DNA of 11,512 nucleotides, taken from assembly GCA_905204635.1 (NCBI GenBank), contig CAJLAN010000035.1:1-11512 (forward strand), written 5' to 3'. Positions 1 through 7,178 of this stretch are shown here, piece by piece. This DNA comes from an uncultured Collinsella sp. GTDB taxonomy: Bacteria; Actinomycetota; Coriobacteriia; Coriobacteriales; Coriobacteriaceae. A program made the translations under genes and the position numbers. Position 1 is the stretch's first letter, and the number at the start of each line of letters is the position of its first letter. Below the pieces are notes generated by a model, which did no database searches, was not told the DNA's origin, and worked only from the letters and a program-made list of their open reading frames with translations.

Positions 1-78
1 GGCAAAGCCCGACCAGCTCACAAACTTTCCCTCAGCCCTTTTCATCCGCACGGAAGAAAAGCCAGCAAGGATACCGCA

Positions 79-166
79 GGGCCCGCCCCGGAAGCCCTTT
101 CTCCCGAACGATCCCGCAGCGCGAAGCGCGAGGACCAGTGAGGGAGAAAGGGCGTGGGGCGGGCCC
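79..166. repeat. Long two-part inverted repeat (extragenic hairpin)
   Basis: Two paired blocks face each other. GGGCCCGCCCC (79-89) pairs perfectly with GGGGCGGGCCC (156-166), and CCCTTTCTCCC (95-105) pairs perfectly with GGGAGAAAGGG (142-152). That makes 22 bp of stem with a 5/3-nt internal loop. The 36-nt apical region contains a small CGCG-aag-CGCG hairpin (centre near 125). The element begins 12 bp past the stop of the ATPase gene. There is no T-tract on either side, so it is not a canonical rho-independent terminator. It could stabilise the mRNA 3' end, act as a bidirectional barrier, or be a copy of a dispersed extragenic palindrome. The structure is directly visible; the role is unknown. 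Confidence 0.7.
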
Positions 167-177
167 GGACGAGTACG

Positions 178-2859
178 CTACTCTTTCTCCACAGCGCGCA
201 TGATCGCCTTGTAGATCTCCATCAGCGGGATAATCAGGAAGGCCAGGCCCAAAGCGGCAAGAACGCCCTTGAGCTCAAGCGTCACAGGGCCGAAGAACAT
301 CTCGGCAAGCGTCGGCTGCACGGTCACGATCACCGTCAGCACCAGTGCCAGCGCGGCGGAAGCCCACAGCCACTTGTTCTGCTTCTTCATGGTGAACAGC
401 GACGCACGACGGCTGCGCATATTGAAGCAGTGGAAAATCTCGACCATGTTGAGCGTGATGAACGCCATCATCACGCCTTCCTCGTCGGCATTGCCGGCGA
501 TCATATCGGCGATGTGGATGTAGCCCATGTCAAAGTACACGCCCACAAAGAAGCTCGCCAGCACCAGCACGGTGATGATCAGGCCCTGGACCACGCAGTC
601 CAGACCCATATGTCCGGCAAAGACGCCGTCCTTGGCGTTGCGCGGCTTGCGCTTCATGATGTCGCCCTCGGCATCCTCCATGCCCAGCGCGAGCGCGGGG
701 AAACAGTCGGTGACCAGGTTCACCCACAGCAGCTGCACCGGCTGGAAGATGGTAAAGCCGATGAGCGTGGCGATAAACACCGAGAAGACCTCGGCAAGGT
801 TGGCCGAAAGCAGGAACTGGATGACCTTGCGGATGTTGTCGTAGATGCGACGGCCCTCTTCGCAGGCACCGATGATGGTGGCGAAATTGTCGTCGGCAAG
901 CACCATGTCGGCGACGTTCTTGGTGACATCGGTACCGGTGATGCCCATGCCAACGCCGATGTCGGCGCGCTTGATGGACGGGGCGTCGTTGACGCCGTCG
1001 CCCGTCATGGCCACGATCTGGTCGCGCGACTTCCAAGCCTCGACGATGCGGGTCTTGTGCTCGGGCTGGACGCGGGCGTACACGCCGTAGTCCTCGATGT
1101 GCGCGTCGAGCTCCTCGTCGCTCATGCGATCGAGGTCGGCACCGGTGATGGCATGGCTGCGATCGGTGACGATGCCCAGCTGCTTGGCGATGGCCACGGC
1201 GGTGTCGATGTGGTCGCCCGTAATCATGACGGTGCGGATACCGGCGTCGTGCGCCTCGCGGATGGCGTCGGCGACCTCGGGGCGGACCGGGTCAATCATG
1301 CCGGACAGGCCGCAGAAGACCAGGTCATGCTCGAGCGCGGCGGGGCTGCAGTCGGCCGGGACCTCGGTGTAGGTGCGGCTCGCCAGCGCCAGCACGCGCA
1401 GGGCCTCGTCGGCCATGGCCTTGTTGGCGGCCACGAGCTCGGCGCGACGCTCCTCGGTCAGGGGGACAACCTTGTCTCCCTCGTAGATATGGGTACACAG
1501 GCCGATCACCACGTCGGGCGCGCCCTTGGTGTACTGCTCGTACTCGCCGTCCAGGGTCTCGACGACCACGGACATCATCTTGCGGCCCGAGTCAAACGGG
1601 GCCTCGCCCACGCGCGGATGCTCGGCAGTCAGGCCGGTGAGACCAGCCTTGCCGGCATCGTTGACGAGCGCACACTCGGTCGGCTCACCCACAGCCTCGC
1701 CCAGTTCCTCGTCCCACTGGGCGTCGGAGCACAGCGCCATGCCGGCCAGGAACTTCTCCTTAGGCGCAGCGAGCTCGTGCTTGACGACGGTCATCTTGTT
1801 CTGGGTGAGGGTACCGGTCTTGTCGGAGCAGATGGTCTGTGTGCAGCCAAGGGTCTCGACGGCGGAAAGCTTGCGGATGATTGCCTGGCGCTTGGCCATC
1901 TTGGTCACGCCAAGCGACAGCACGATGGTCACGACGGCGACCAGGCCCTCGGGGATGGCAGCGACGGCGAGCGAGACGGCAACCATAAAGGGATCGAGCA
2001 GGGCGGTCGGGTCGGTGAGGACGTTGCCCACGCCGTGGCGGATGATGTCGACGCCAAAGATGACGACGCAGATGACGATAACCATGATGGTGAGGATGCG
2101 GCTGAGCTCGGCAAGCTTCACCTGCAGCGGCGTGAGCTCTTCCTTGGCCTCGGCCAGGGCGCCGGCGATCTTACCCATCTCGGTGTTCATGCCGGTGCCG
2201 ACCACGACGGCGCGGCCACGGCCGTATACCACGGTGGAACCCATGTAGCACATGTTCTTGCGGTCGCCGAGCGGCACGTCGTCGGTGCCGGCGGCGAGCT
2301 CGATCACGTTGGCATGCTTCTCGACGGGTACGGACTCGCCGGTAAGGGCGGCCTCCTCGATCTTCATCGTGGCGCTCTCGAGCACGCGGCAGTCGGCCGG
2401 GACGGAGTCGCCTGCCTCGAGCATGATCACATCGCCGGGCACGAGCTCGGCGCTCGGCAGGTGCACGAGCTTGCCGTCGCGCAGAACCTTGGACTGCGCG
2501 GCGCTCATCTCCTGCAGGGCCTCGAGAGCTTCCTCGCTCTTGGCCTCCTGAACCACGCCCAGCACCGAGTTGACGATAACGACGAACATGATGATGGCGA
2601 CATCGGCAAAGTCCGCCTCGCCCTTAACCATGCCCGTGAGCGCGCTGATGACGGCGGCAACGATCAGCATGATGACCATGGGGTCGGCCATCTGCTCAAA
2701 GAAGCGCTTCCACAACGGTGTCTTCTCGGCTTCCTCGAGCTTGTTAGGGCCTGTCTTGGCGAGGCGCGACGACGCCTCGTCGTTGCTCAGGCCGAGGTAC
2801 TCATCGACACCTTGGTCGCTGAGTACCTCCGCCGCGGCGGACAGGTATTCCTTTTGCAT
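178..2859 (-). CDS. P-type calcium-transporting ATPase (P2 type)
   Basis: ATP-driven cation pump of the inner membrane, very likely exporting Ca2+; 893 aa, normal for the SERCA/PMCA-like bacterial family. An N-terminal cation-ATPase domain (about 11-75) is followed by M1-M2, then the actuator domain with TGES (173-176). M4 carries PEGL (303-306). The phosphorylation loop has DKTGT (346-350, Asp346 phosphorylated), the nucleotide domain KGAP (445-448), and the hinge TGDGVNDAP (619-627). M5 has N687 and E690, and M6 has N714/T717/D718, which match SERCA Ca-ligand positions (Asn768, Glu771, Asn796, Thr799, Asp800). The M8 position equivalent to SERCA Glu908 appears to be Asn804, so one of two sites may be altered. 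Six C-terminal membrane helices end near 884. The ATG is preceded by AGGAGGGG at 7 nt. The gene is monocistronic here and divergent from pyk. Specificity for Ca2+ over other divalent cations is family-based inference. Confidence 0.93.
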   Translation of the reverse strand: MQKEYLSAAAEVLSDQGVDEYLGLSNDEASSRLAKTGPNKLEEAEKTPLWKRFFEQMADPMVIMLIVAAVISALTGMVKGEADFADVAIIMFVVIVNSVLGVVQEAKSEEALEALQEMSAAQSKVLRDGKLVHLPSAELVPGDVIMLEAGDSVPADCRVLESATMKIEEAALTGESVPVEKHANVIELAAGTDDVPLGDRKNMCYMGSTVVYGRGRAVVVGTGMNTEMGKIAGALAEAKEELTPLQVKLAELSRILTIMVIVICVVIFGVDIIRHGVGNVLTDPTALLDPFMVAVSLAVAAIPEGLVAVVTIVLSLGVTKMAKRQAIIRKLSAVETLGCTQTICSDKTGTLTQNKMTVVKHELAAPKEKFLAGMALCSDAQWDEELGEAVGEPTECALVNDAGKAGLTGLTAEHPRVGEAPFDSGRKMMSVVVETLDGEYEQYTKGAPDVVIGLCTHIYEGDKVVPLTEERRAELVAANKAMADEALRVLALASRTYTEVPADCSPAALEHDLVFCGLSGMIDPVRPEVADAIREAHDAGIRTVMITGDHIDTAVAIAKQLGIVTDRSHAITGADLDRMSDEELDAHIEDYGVYARVQPEHKTRIVEAWKSRDQIVAMTGDGVNDAPSIKRADIGVGMGITGTDVTKNVADMVLADDNFATIIGACEEGRRIYDNIRKVIQFLLSANLAEVFSVFIATLIGFTIFQPVQLLWVNLVTDCFPALALGMEDAEGDIMKRKPRNAKDGVFAGHMGLDCVVQGLIITVLVLASFFVGVYFDMGYIHIADMIAGNADEEGVMMAFITLNMVEIFHCFNMRSRRASLFTMKKQNKWLWASAALALVLTVIVTVQPTLAEMFFGPVTLELKGVLAALGLAFLIIPLMEIYKAIMRAVEKE

Positions 2860-2869
2860 ATAGAGTCCC

Positions 2870-2923
2870 CTCCTGGGATTCGGGCCACTCAGCAGATTGA
2901 TGCCCGATCATAATTCCCAGGAG
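2870..2923 (-). promoter_or_regulatory. Nested inverted repeat in the Ca-ATPase leader, one arm containing the SD
   Basis: On the + strand CTCCTGGGA (2870-2878) is exactly complementary to TCCCAGGAG (2915-2923), and inside it CGGGC (2881-2885) pairs with GCCCG (2902-2906). Read as minus-strand RNA, the 5' arm is an anti-Shine-Dalgarno copy and the 3' arm overlaps the AGGAGGGG ribosome binding site of the ATPase (2867-2874), so folding would occlude the start region. A TATGAT box (ATCATA on +, 2907-2912) lies within the element. If that were the -10, the 5' arm would not be transcribed and the repeat would be a DNA site instead. No match to the yybP-ykoY core is seen. Confidence 0.5.
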
Positions 2924-3232
2924 AAGGGCAAGGGCTCATCAAGGCTGCCGTGCTGAGCGGCAGTTGATAATGGAGCTATGGTACCCCAAAGCGGCGCGTC
3001 TAGCCAAAACATTCCAATTGGAAACACGGCTCGAGTGCAACGATGCAGACCGTGTGATGCTCAACATTGATAAAACGTTTTTTCTTCGGCGCATCGTCAA
3101 ACTGAAATATCGCCCAGATAGCAGCGGTCAGAACGGTTGGTAAAGATTTTTCATATACCGTTTTTACCGCAAAAAATGAACTTCTAATTCGGCATACGGT
3201 CGATTTTTGGGGGTATTCGGTCGGCATTTCGT

Positions 3233-3238
3233 TATAAT
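3233..3238 (+). promoter_or_regulatory. Probable -10 box of the pyk promoter
   Basis: A perfect TATAAT sits 63 bp upstream of the pyk ATG, which would place transcription start near 3245 and give a leader of about 57 nt. There is no good TTGACA-like -35 at 16-18 bp. In its place, two copies of CGGTCG occur at 3197-3202 and 3218-3223. A weak -35 would fit an activator-assisted promoter, but that is inference. Confidence 0.55.
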
Positions 3239-3301
3239 CATCTCAGTTTTATTTCTTATGGTTTATCTATCAGCGCAAGACGATGTCAGATGGAGGTCTG
3301 A

Positions 3302-4762
3302 ATGTACAAGCGCACCAAGATTGTATGCACCATGGGTCCCGCCTGCGATAGCGACGAGACCATCCGTGAGATGATCAAGGCGGGCATGAACGTCGCCCGT
3401 TTTAACTTCTCGCACGGATCCTACGACGAGCACCACGGTCGCATCGAGCGCGTCCGTCGTATTTCCAAGGAGCTCGGTCTGCCCGTCGGCATCCTGCTCG
3501 ACACCAAGGGCCCCGAGGTCCGCACCGGCCTTCTGGTCGACGGCAAGAAGGTCGCCGTCAAGACCGGCGACAAGATTGTCGTCACCGCTCAGCCCACGTC
3601 CGAGGATTTCCACGGCACCTCTGAGCACATCTCCCTCGACTACCTGGCTCTGCCCTCCGAGGTCGAGAAGGGCTCCCTTATCCTGATCGACGACGGCCTG
3701 GTTGCCCTCGAGGTCGAGTCCGTCGACGGCCAGGACATGACCTGCGTCGTCAAGAACGACGGCCTGATCGGCGAGCGCAAGGGCGTCAACATGCCCAACG
3801 TCAACATCTCGCTGCCCGCCATCACCGAGCGCGATCGTCAGGACATCCTCTTTGGCCTGACCGAGAACATCGACTACATCGCCGCTTCCTTCATCCGTGA
3901 CGGTGAGTCCGTCCGCGGCATCCGCGAGCTTTGCCGCGAGAACGGTGGCGAGCACGTGACGATCTTCCCGAAGATCGAATGCGCCCTGGGCGTCGAGAAC
4001 TTCGACGAGATCCTCGAGGCTTCCGACGGCATCATGGTCGCCCGTGGCGACCTGGGCATCGAGATCAAGCCCGAGCTCGTTCCGCACATCCAGAAGGAGA
4101 TCATCGCCAAGTGCAACGCGGCCTACAAGCCCGTTATCACCGCTACGCAGATGCTCGACTCCATGCAGCAGAACCCGCGCCCGACGCGCGCCGAGGTTGC
4201 CGACGTTGCTAACGCCATCTACGACGGCACCGACGCCGTTATGCTCTCTGGCGAGTCCGCTGCCGGTAAGTACCCGGTCGAGGCCGTCAAGATGCAGGCC
4301 AGCATCGCTCTCGAGACCGAGAAATACCTCCCGGCCCACGCTCCGCTCGAGGTTCCGGCCGACGCTCATGGCACCCGCGTTGTCAACAACGTTGTGGGTA
4401 TGTCCGCTGTGAACATGGCTACCACCGTTGGCGCCAAGTGCATCACCGTGCCGACGACCACCGGTCGTACCGCTCGCCTGATCTCGCACTTCCGTCCCAA
4501 CATGCCGATTTGCGCGTTCTCCCGCCACGAGTGGGCCGTCCAGCAGATGATTATGTACTGGGGCGTTATCCCGCACCAGGCCGAGATTACCCAGGGCACC
4601 GTCAACGGCACGATCGTCAAGGCGATCGAGACCGCTAAGGAGCTCGGCTACGTCGAAGCTGGCGATCTGACCGTCGCTACCGCCGGCGATCCCCGCATGA
4701 GCGTCCAGCTCGAGGACAAGGTCTCCTCGACCAACGTCGCTTACGTCGCTCAGGTACGCTAA
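3302..4762 (+). CDS. pyk: Pyruvate kinase
   Basis: Cytosolic glycolytic enzyme converting phosphoenolpyruvate plus ADP to pyruvate plus ATP; 486 aa, full length. The (beta/alpha)8 barrel starts at once (RTKIVCTMGPA, 4-14) and carries RFNFSHG (33-39) and DTKGPEVRTG (67-76). The B domain follows (about 72-165). The barrel resumes with FPKIE (222-226), giving catalytic Lys224, then MVARGDLGIE (245-254) with metal ligands Glu226 and Asp250, and ATQMLDSM (281-288). The C-terminal allosteric domain spans about 365-486, with no extra PEP-utiliser domain. Glu72 corresponds to rabbit-muscle Glu117, which marks K+-dependent enzymes, so K+ dependence is predicted. The ATG follows GGAGGT by 4 nt. Codon use is strongly biased (GTC, CTC, AAG), consistent with high expression. 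It is a single-gene unit with its own promoter and terminator. Confidence 0.97.
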   Translation: MYKRTKIVCTMGPACDSDETIREMIKAGMNVARFNFSHGSYDEHHGRIERVRRISKELGLPVGILLDTKGPEVRTGLLVDGKKVAVKTGDKIVVTAQPTSEDFHGTSEHISLDYLALPSEVEKGSLILIDDGLVALEVESVDGQDMTCVVKNDGLIGERKGVNMPNVNISLPAITERDRQDILFGLTENIDYIAASFIRDGESVRGIRELCRENGGEHVTIFPKIECALGVENFDEILEASDGIMVARGDLGIEIKPELVPHIQKEIIAKCNAAYKPVITATQMLDSMQQNPRPTRAEVADVANAIYDGTDAVMLSGESAAGKYPVEAVKMQASIALETEKYLPAHAPLEVPADAHGTRVVNNVVGMSAVNMATTVGAKCITVPTTTGRTARLISHFRPNMPICAFSRHEWAVQQMIMYWGVIPHQAEITQGTVNGTIVKAIETAKELGYVEAGDLTVATAGDPRMSVQLEDKVSSTNVAYVAQVR

Positions 4763-4790
4763 ATCGTACTTGCAAGCACACTTGCATTGC

Positions 4791-4827
4791 AAAGGGCCCG
4801 GAAGGCATTGCCTTCCGGGCCCTTTTT
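4791..4827 (+). terminator. Rho-independent terminator of pyk
   Basis: A perfect 13-bp stem, GGGCCCGGAAGGC (4794-4806) with GCCTTCCGGGCCC (4810-4822), closes an ATT loop. It is flanked by AAA upstream and a TTTTT tract downstream. It begins 29 bp after the pyk stop. The A/T symmetry is partial, so it would work best in the + direction. Confidence 0.95.
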
Positions 4828-5180
4828 CTGTACCAATGCCGGCGCACGGCAAAACACGCACCCATTTCATTACCAAAAGCGCAAAATCCGCCCTCCGAGG
4901 CCCAAAAAATAAAGCCCCAAGCACTAAAAGTGTTCGCCCGGTGGCAAACCCACACCTTAACCGACGCTGCTAAATCGTTTTAGCAAGAACCAAATCAACC
5001 GCGTTTTCGGAAGTGCGGGGAAAAATTACTTACCCCCGAGCATAAGTCCTTTTATTTCAACAAAACCCCTGATAAAGTTGGCTTAAATACCGCTTGTGCC
5101 TGACCTATTTGTCTTTTTCACCGCACTTCTGAAACGGATAGCTTTTCTAGCCCAAACAACGCTCAAACGATCGGATCGCT
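4828..5180. other. Intergenic spacer, AT-richer, no gene seen
   Basis: About 350 bp between the pyk terminator and the next gene. It is visibly AT-richer than the flanking coding DNA. The only structure I see is a short hairpin, GCTAAA-tcgt-TTTAGC (4969-4984). Short open frames here lack ribosome binding sites and overlap the terminator or the next gene. No promoter with both boxes at good spacing could be picked for the downstream gene, although it must be transcribed from somewhere in this stretch. Confidence 0.5.
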
Positions 5181-6254
5181 ATGTCATTTCTTGCCTGCGG
5201 ACCCACGGCTTTTCAGTACTATCGCATCCCGCCCCAAATACTGGGACTCTATCCGGCAAACCTGCCGCCCGACCATGACCATCGCTTGGTGCATTACTCA
5301 AAACAACCGGTATTTAAAGACTTGCTCGGCACACCAGTTTGGAGATCCGTGAGTGAAAGGAAACAGCGCGCGAACGGAAAGCTATTTCATAGCCGTCTGC
5401 TAACCCAAGAGCCGCCTCCCGGGTCGTTTAGACAGACTGAACATGGATTTGATGTCACTTCACCGGAGTTCACGCTGCTCAGCCTTGCCACGCAGGTCTC
5501 ACGCAACCAGTTACTCATGGCGTGCTACGAGATGTGCGGCTCCTTTGCAGTGTTTAAGCCCTGCGAGCGAACGCAACAACAACTCGATGAAGCTATTTCG
5601 CTTAAGTTCATTCCACCCAACTGCGGCTGGGAGCGAGTTAACGACACCAAGGGCAATGACACCAACTTGTGGAAGCGCACGCCGCTTCTTACCGCAACGG
5701 ATATCGCCGCGTTCGCCAAGCAAGCCGCAGGCCTGCGCGGCGTCAAACAACTGCGCTGGGCGGCCGAGCACATGACGGGGCAGGCCGCCTCGCCCTTCGA
5801 AGTACAGACCTCCATGCTTATCTCGCTCCCCCGCGACGAGGGCGGCCAGGGCATCGAGATCGCCAACAACGCGCGCATCCCGCTCAGTGAAGCCGCACGT
5901 TCGCTGTATGACAAAACCTGCTGCTACGCCGATATCCTCATCGAAAGCGCCACCGACAGCATGGGCGTCATTCTGGAATGCCAAGGCCGCTCTGCCCACG
6001 ACAGCGATGCCGCGAGCCTCTCCGATGCCGAGCGCGCCACCGCACTCACAAGCATGGGCTACGACGTCATCCAAATTACCTATGACCAGATCAAGGAGAA
6101 GAAGAGCTTCGACCACATAGCCGAGCTCATCCATAAAAAGGCCGGGCTTCCCCACATCCCAAAGACCAAACAGGAACGCATTGCCGAAGATACCTTACGG
6201 CAAGAGCTACTTGTCGATTGGGTTGAGCTATTCACTGCCGGGCCGGCCAGCTAG
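5181..6254 (+). CDS. AbiEi-like / DUF559-like (PD-(D/E)XK) nuclease-domain protein
   Basis: 357 aa, soluble, no signal peptide or membrane segment. The layout resembles actinobacterial proteins that join an AbiEi antitoxin-like N-terminal part to a DUF559/Vsr-like endonuclease fold. A basic segment and the stretch GFDVTSPEFTLLSLA (89-103) resemble the AbiEi 'G-x-V-T-S-P-x-x-T-L-L' motif. SPFE (204-207) and the LISLPRDEGG segment (213-222) match the linker that precedes the nuclease domain. The C-terminal core has Asp251, then LECQG (265-269, Glu266/Gln268), a DAER helix (282-285) and GYDVIQITYDQI (293-304), which is the usual D...ExD/Q-G...D-x-x-R...G-[WY]-x-V order. Gln268 replaces the more common Asp. 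An in-frame TAG at 5148-5150 and no GTG/TTG after it force the ATG at 5181; the SD is weak. No partner toxin lies next to it. Biological role is unknown; defence or DNA repair is a guess. Confidence 0.75.
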   Translation: MSFLACGPTAFQYYRIPPQILGLYPANLPPDHDHRLVHYSKQPVFKDLLGTPVWRSVSERKQRANGKLFHSRLLTQEPPPGSFRQTEHGFDVTSPEFTLLSLATQVSRNQLLMACYEMCGSFAVFKPCERTQQQLDEAISLKFIPPNCGWERVNDTKGNDTNLWKRTPLLTATDIAAFAKQAAGLRGVKQLRWAAEHMTGQAASPFEVQTSMLISLPRDEGGQGIEIANNARIPLSEAARSLYDKTCCYADILIESATDSMGVILECQGRSAHDSDAASLSDAERATALTSMGYDVIQITYDQIKEKKSFDHIAELIHKKAGLPHIPKTKQERIAEDTLRQELLVDWVELFTAGPAS

Positions 6255-7099
6255 CAGCTAGCAATCAGGGGCAGCGCAGGCACATCGGGCGATTCGACAC
6301 GGGCGGCAAAACCCGCCTCGGTCAGCTCGATGACCTCGGTAAACGTCGCATCGAAAAACTCCTCGGTTAGCAGGCGATACGGCGGATGATCGGGCTCACC
6401 GGGGTTTTCGCGCACGATCTCGTGCATAACGCCGATGGTCTTGAGCACATATTCTTTATGGATGGGATACTGCCCAAAACGTGCCGCAGCGGTATACAGG
6501 CGATCGGTCGCACGCGGGATGGAAACAATGCCGAGCGTCTTGCCAAACCAGTCAAAGTCGCCTTGCTTTTTAATGCGGAACTCCTCGCACGGCTTGCCGC
6601 CGTGCGCCTCCAGGTACTGATTCACGCGCGTATTCCATACGGTATCGGCCACCAGATGCGACCAGACACCCAGTGTCAAATCGAGCAACGACTGCGCCAC
6701 GTCATCGGGCGCGAGCGAAAGCTCGCTAGCACCGGGACCGGCAACCGGCTCGGCATCCTTGTAGCGTTGGGGATAATGTACCCGATTGAGTCGCTCGCGC
6801 TCCTCGACAATCGAGGTCGCGGCAGCCGGCGTACCAACAGGCGCCCCTTTGAGCAGCGGCGCCACATAGGTATCCCAGAACTCGTGCTCGCGCGGCTTAG
6901 GGATAGGTTCGGGCTTTGCAAAGTGCGTAATGCGGTATGGGATGGGATCGGCGATGCCAGGGACCATATAGCCCACGAAGATATCCGGAACCACGCAGCC
7001 AAACAAAAAGGCATTGCGGTCGCGCACGCTATTGGCAAGCGCACCGGTGCGCTCCAGCAAACGCTCCGTCTGAGCGATATGAATGTTCCAGCTTGGCAT
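6251..7099 (-). CDS. Zinc-dependent phospholipase C-like protein (putative hydrolase)
   Basis: About 282 aa from the preferred start. The N-terminus MPSWNIHIAQ, the segment DRNAFLFGCVVPDIF (27-41) with Asp39, THF (58-60, His59), and GVWSHLVADTVWN (144-156, His148/Asp152) resemble the metal-ligand pattern of the zinc-dependent phospholipase C/S1-P1-like fold. No signal peptide is present, so it is probably cytoplasmic, unlike secreted phospholipase C toxins; substrate unknown. An ATG 4 codons upstream (7111) is possible. I chose 7099 because GGGGGTGG lies just ahead of it, and because an extended -10 (TGGTATAGT, 7125-7133) would place transcription start near 7118, leaving the 7111 start almost leaderless. 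It lies downstream of cbiO by about 80 bp and converges with the preceding + strand gene. Family call is tentative; catalytic competence is not shown. Confidence 0.65.
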   Translation of the reverse strand: MPSWNIHIAQTERLLERTGALANSVRDRNAFLFGCVVPDIFVGYMVPGIADPIPYRITHFAKPEPIPKPREHEFWDTYVAPLLKGAPVGTPAAATSIVEERERLNRVHYPQRYKDAEPVAGPGASELSLAPDDVAQSLLDLTLGVWSHLVADTVWNTRVNQYLEAHGGKPCEEFRIKKQGDFDWFGKTLGIVSIPRATDRLYTAAARFGQYPIHKEYVLKTIGVMHEIVRENPGEPDHPPYRLLTEEFFDATFTEVIELTEAGFAARVESPDVPALPLIASC

Positions 7100-7124
7100 A
7101 GCCACCCCCATAAAAACCTGGATA

Positions 7125-7133
7125 ACTATACCA
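7125..7133 (-). promoter_or_regulatory. Putative extended -10 promoter of the phospholipase C-like gene
   Basis: Minus-strand TGG-TATAGT is a good extended -10. No convincing -35 lies at 17 bp, which extended -10 promoters can tolerate. A weak hairpin (AGCCGC-gcag-GCGGCT, 7143-7158) sits just upstream, after the cbiO stop. It has only a TT tail, so partial read-through from cbiO also seems likely. Confidence 0.4.
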
Positions 7134-7178
7134 TCACGGCAAAGCCGCGCAGGCGGCTACGCACGCTCTACGCAGCAA

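Noticed and set aside
154..2913. 919-codon open frame antisense to the Ca2+-ATPase
   Set aside because: Low-complexity His/Asp/Gly-rich translation with no family motifs. It mirrors the complete, motif-rich ATPase and is a by-product of GC-biased third positions.
2945..2963. Hairpin CTGCCG-tgctgag-CGGCAG as a terminator
   Set aside because: No T-tract on either strand and no gene ending into it.
2860..3000. yybP-ykoY manganese riboswitch before the ATPase
   Set aside because: A GGGG run and nearby AGC occur, but the conserved GGGGAGUAGC core and paired stems are not present.
3000..3227. 75-codon minus-strand frame in the ATPase-pyk spacer
   Set aside because: No SD before the ATG, it overlaps the pyk promoter region, and the product matches nothing I know.
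3263..4924. 553-codon open frame antisense to pyk
   Set aside because: It runs through the pyk terminator and its translation is Asp/Gly/Val-rich without motifs. It is a codon-bias shadow.
5096..5278. 60-codon + strand frame with GTG start
   Set aside because: It overlaps the start of the nuclease-like gene in another frame and lacks an SD.
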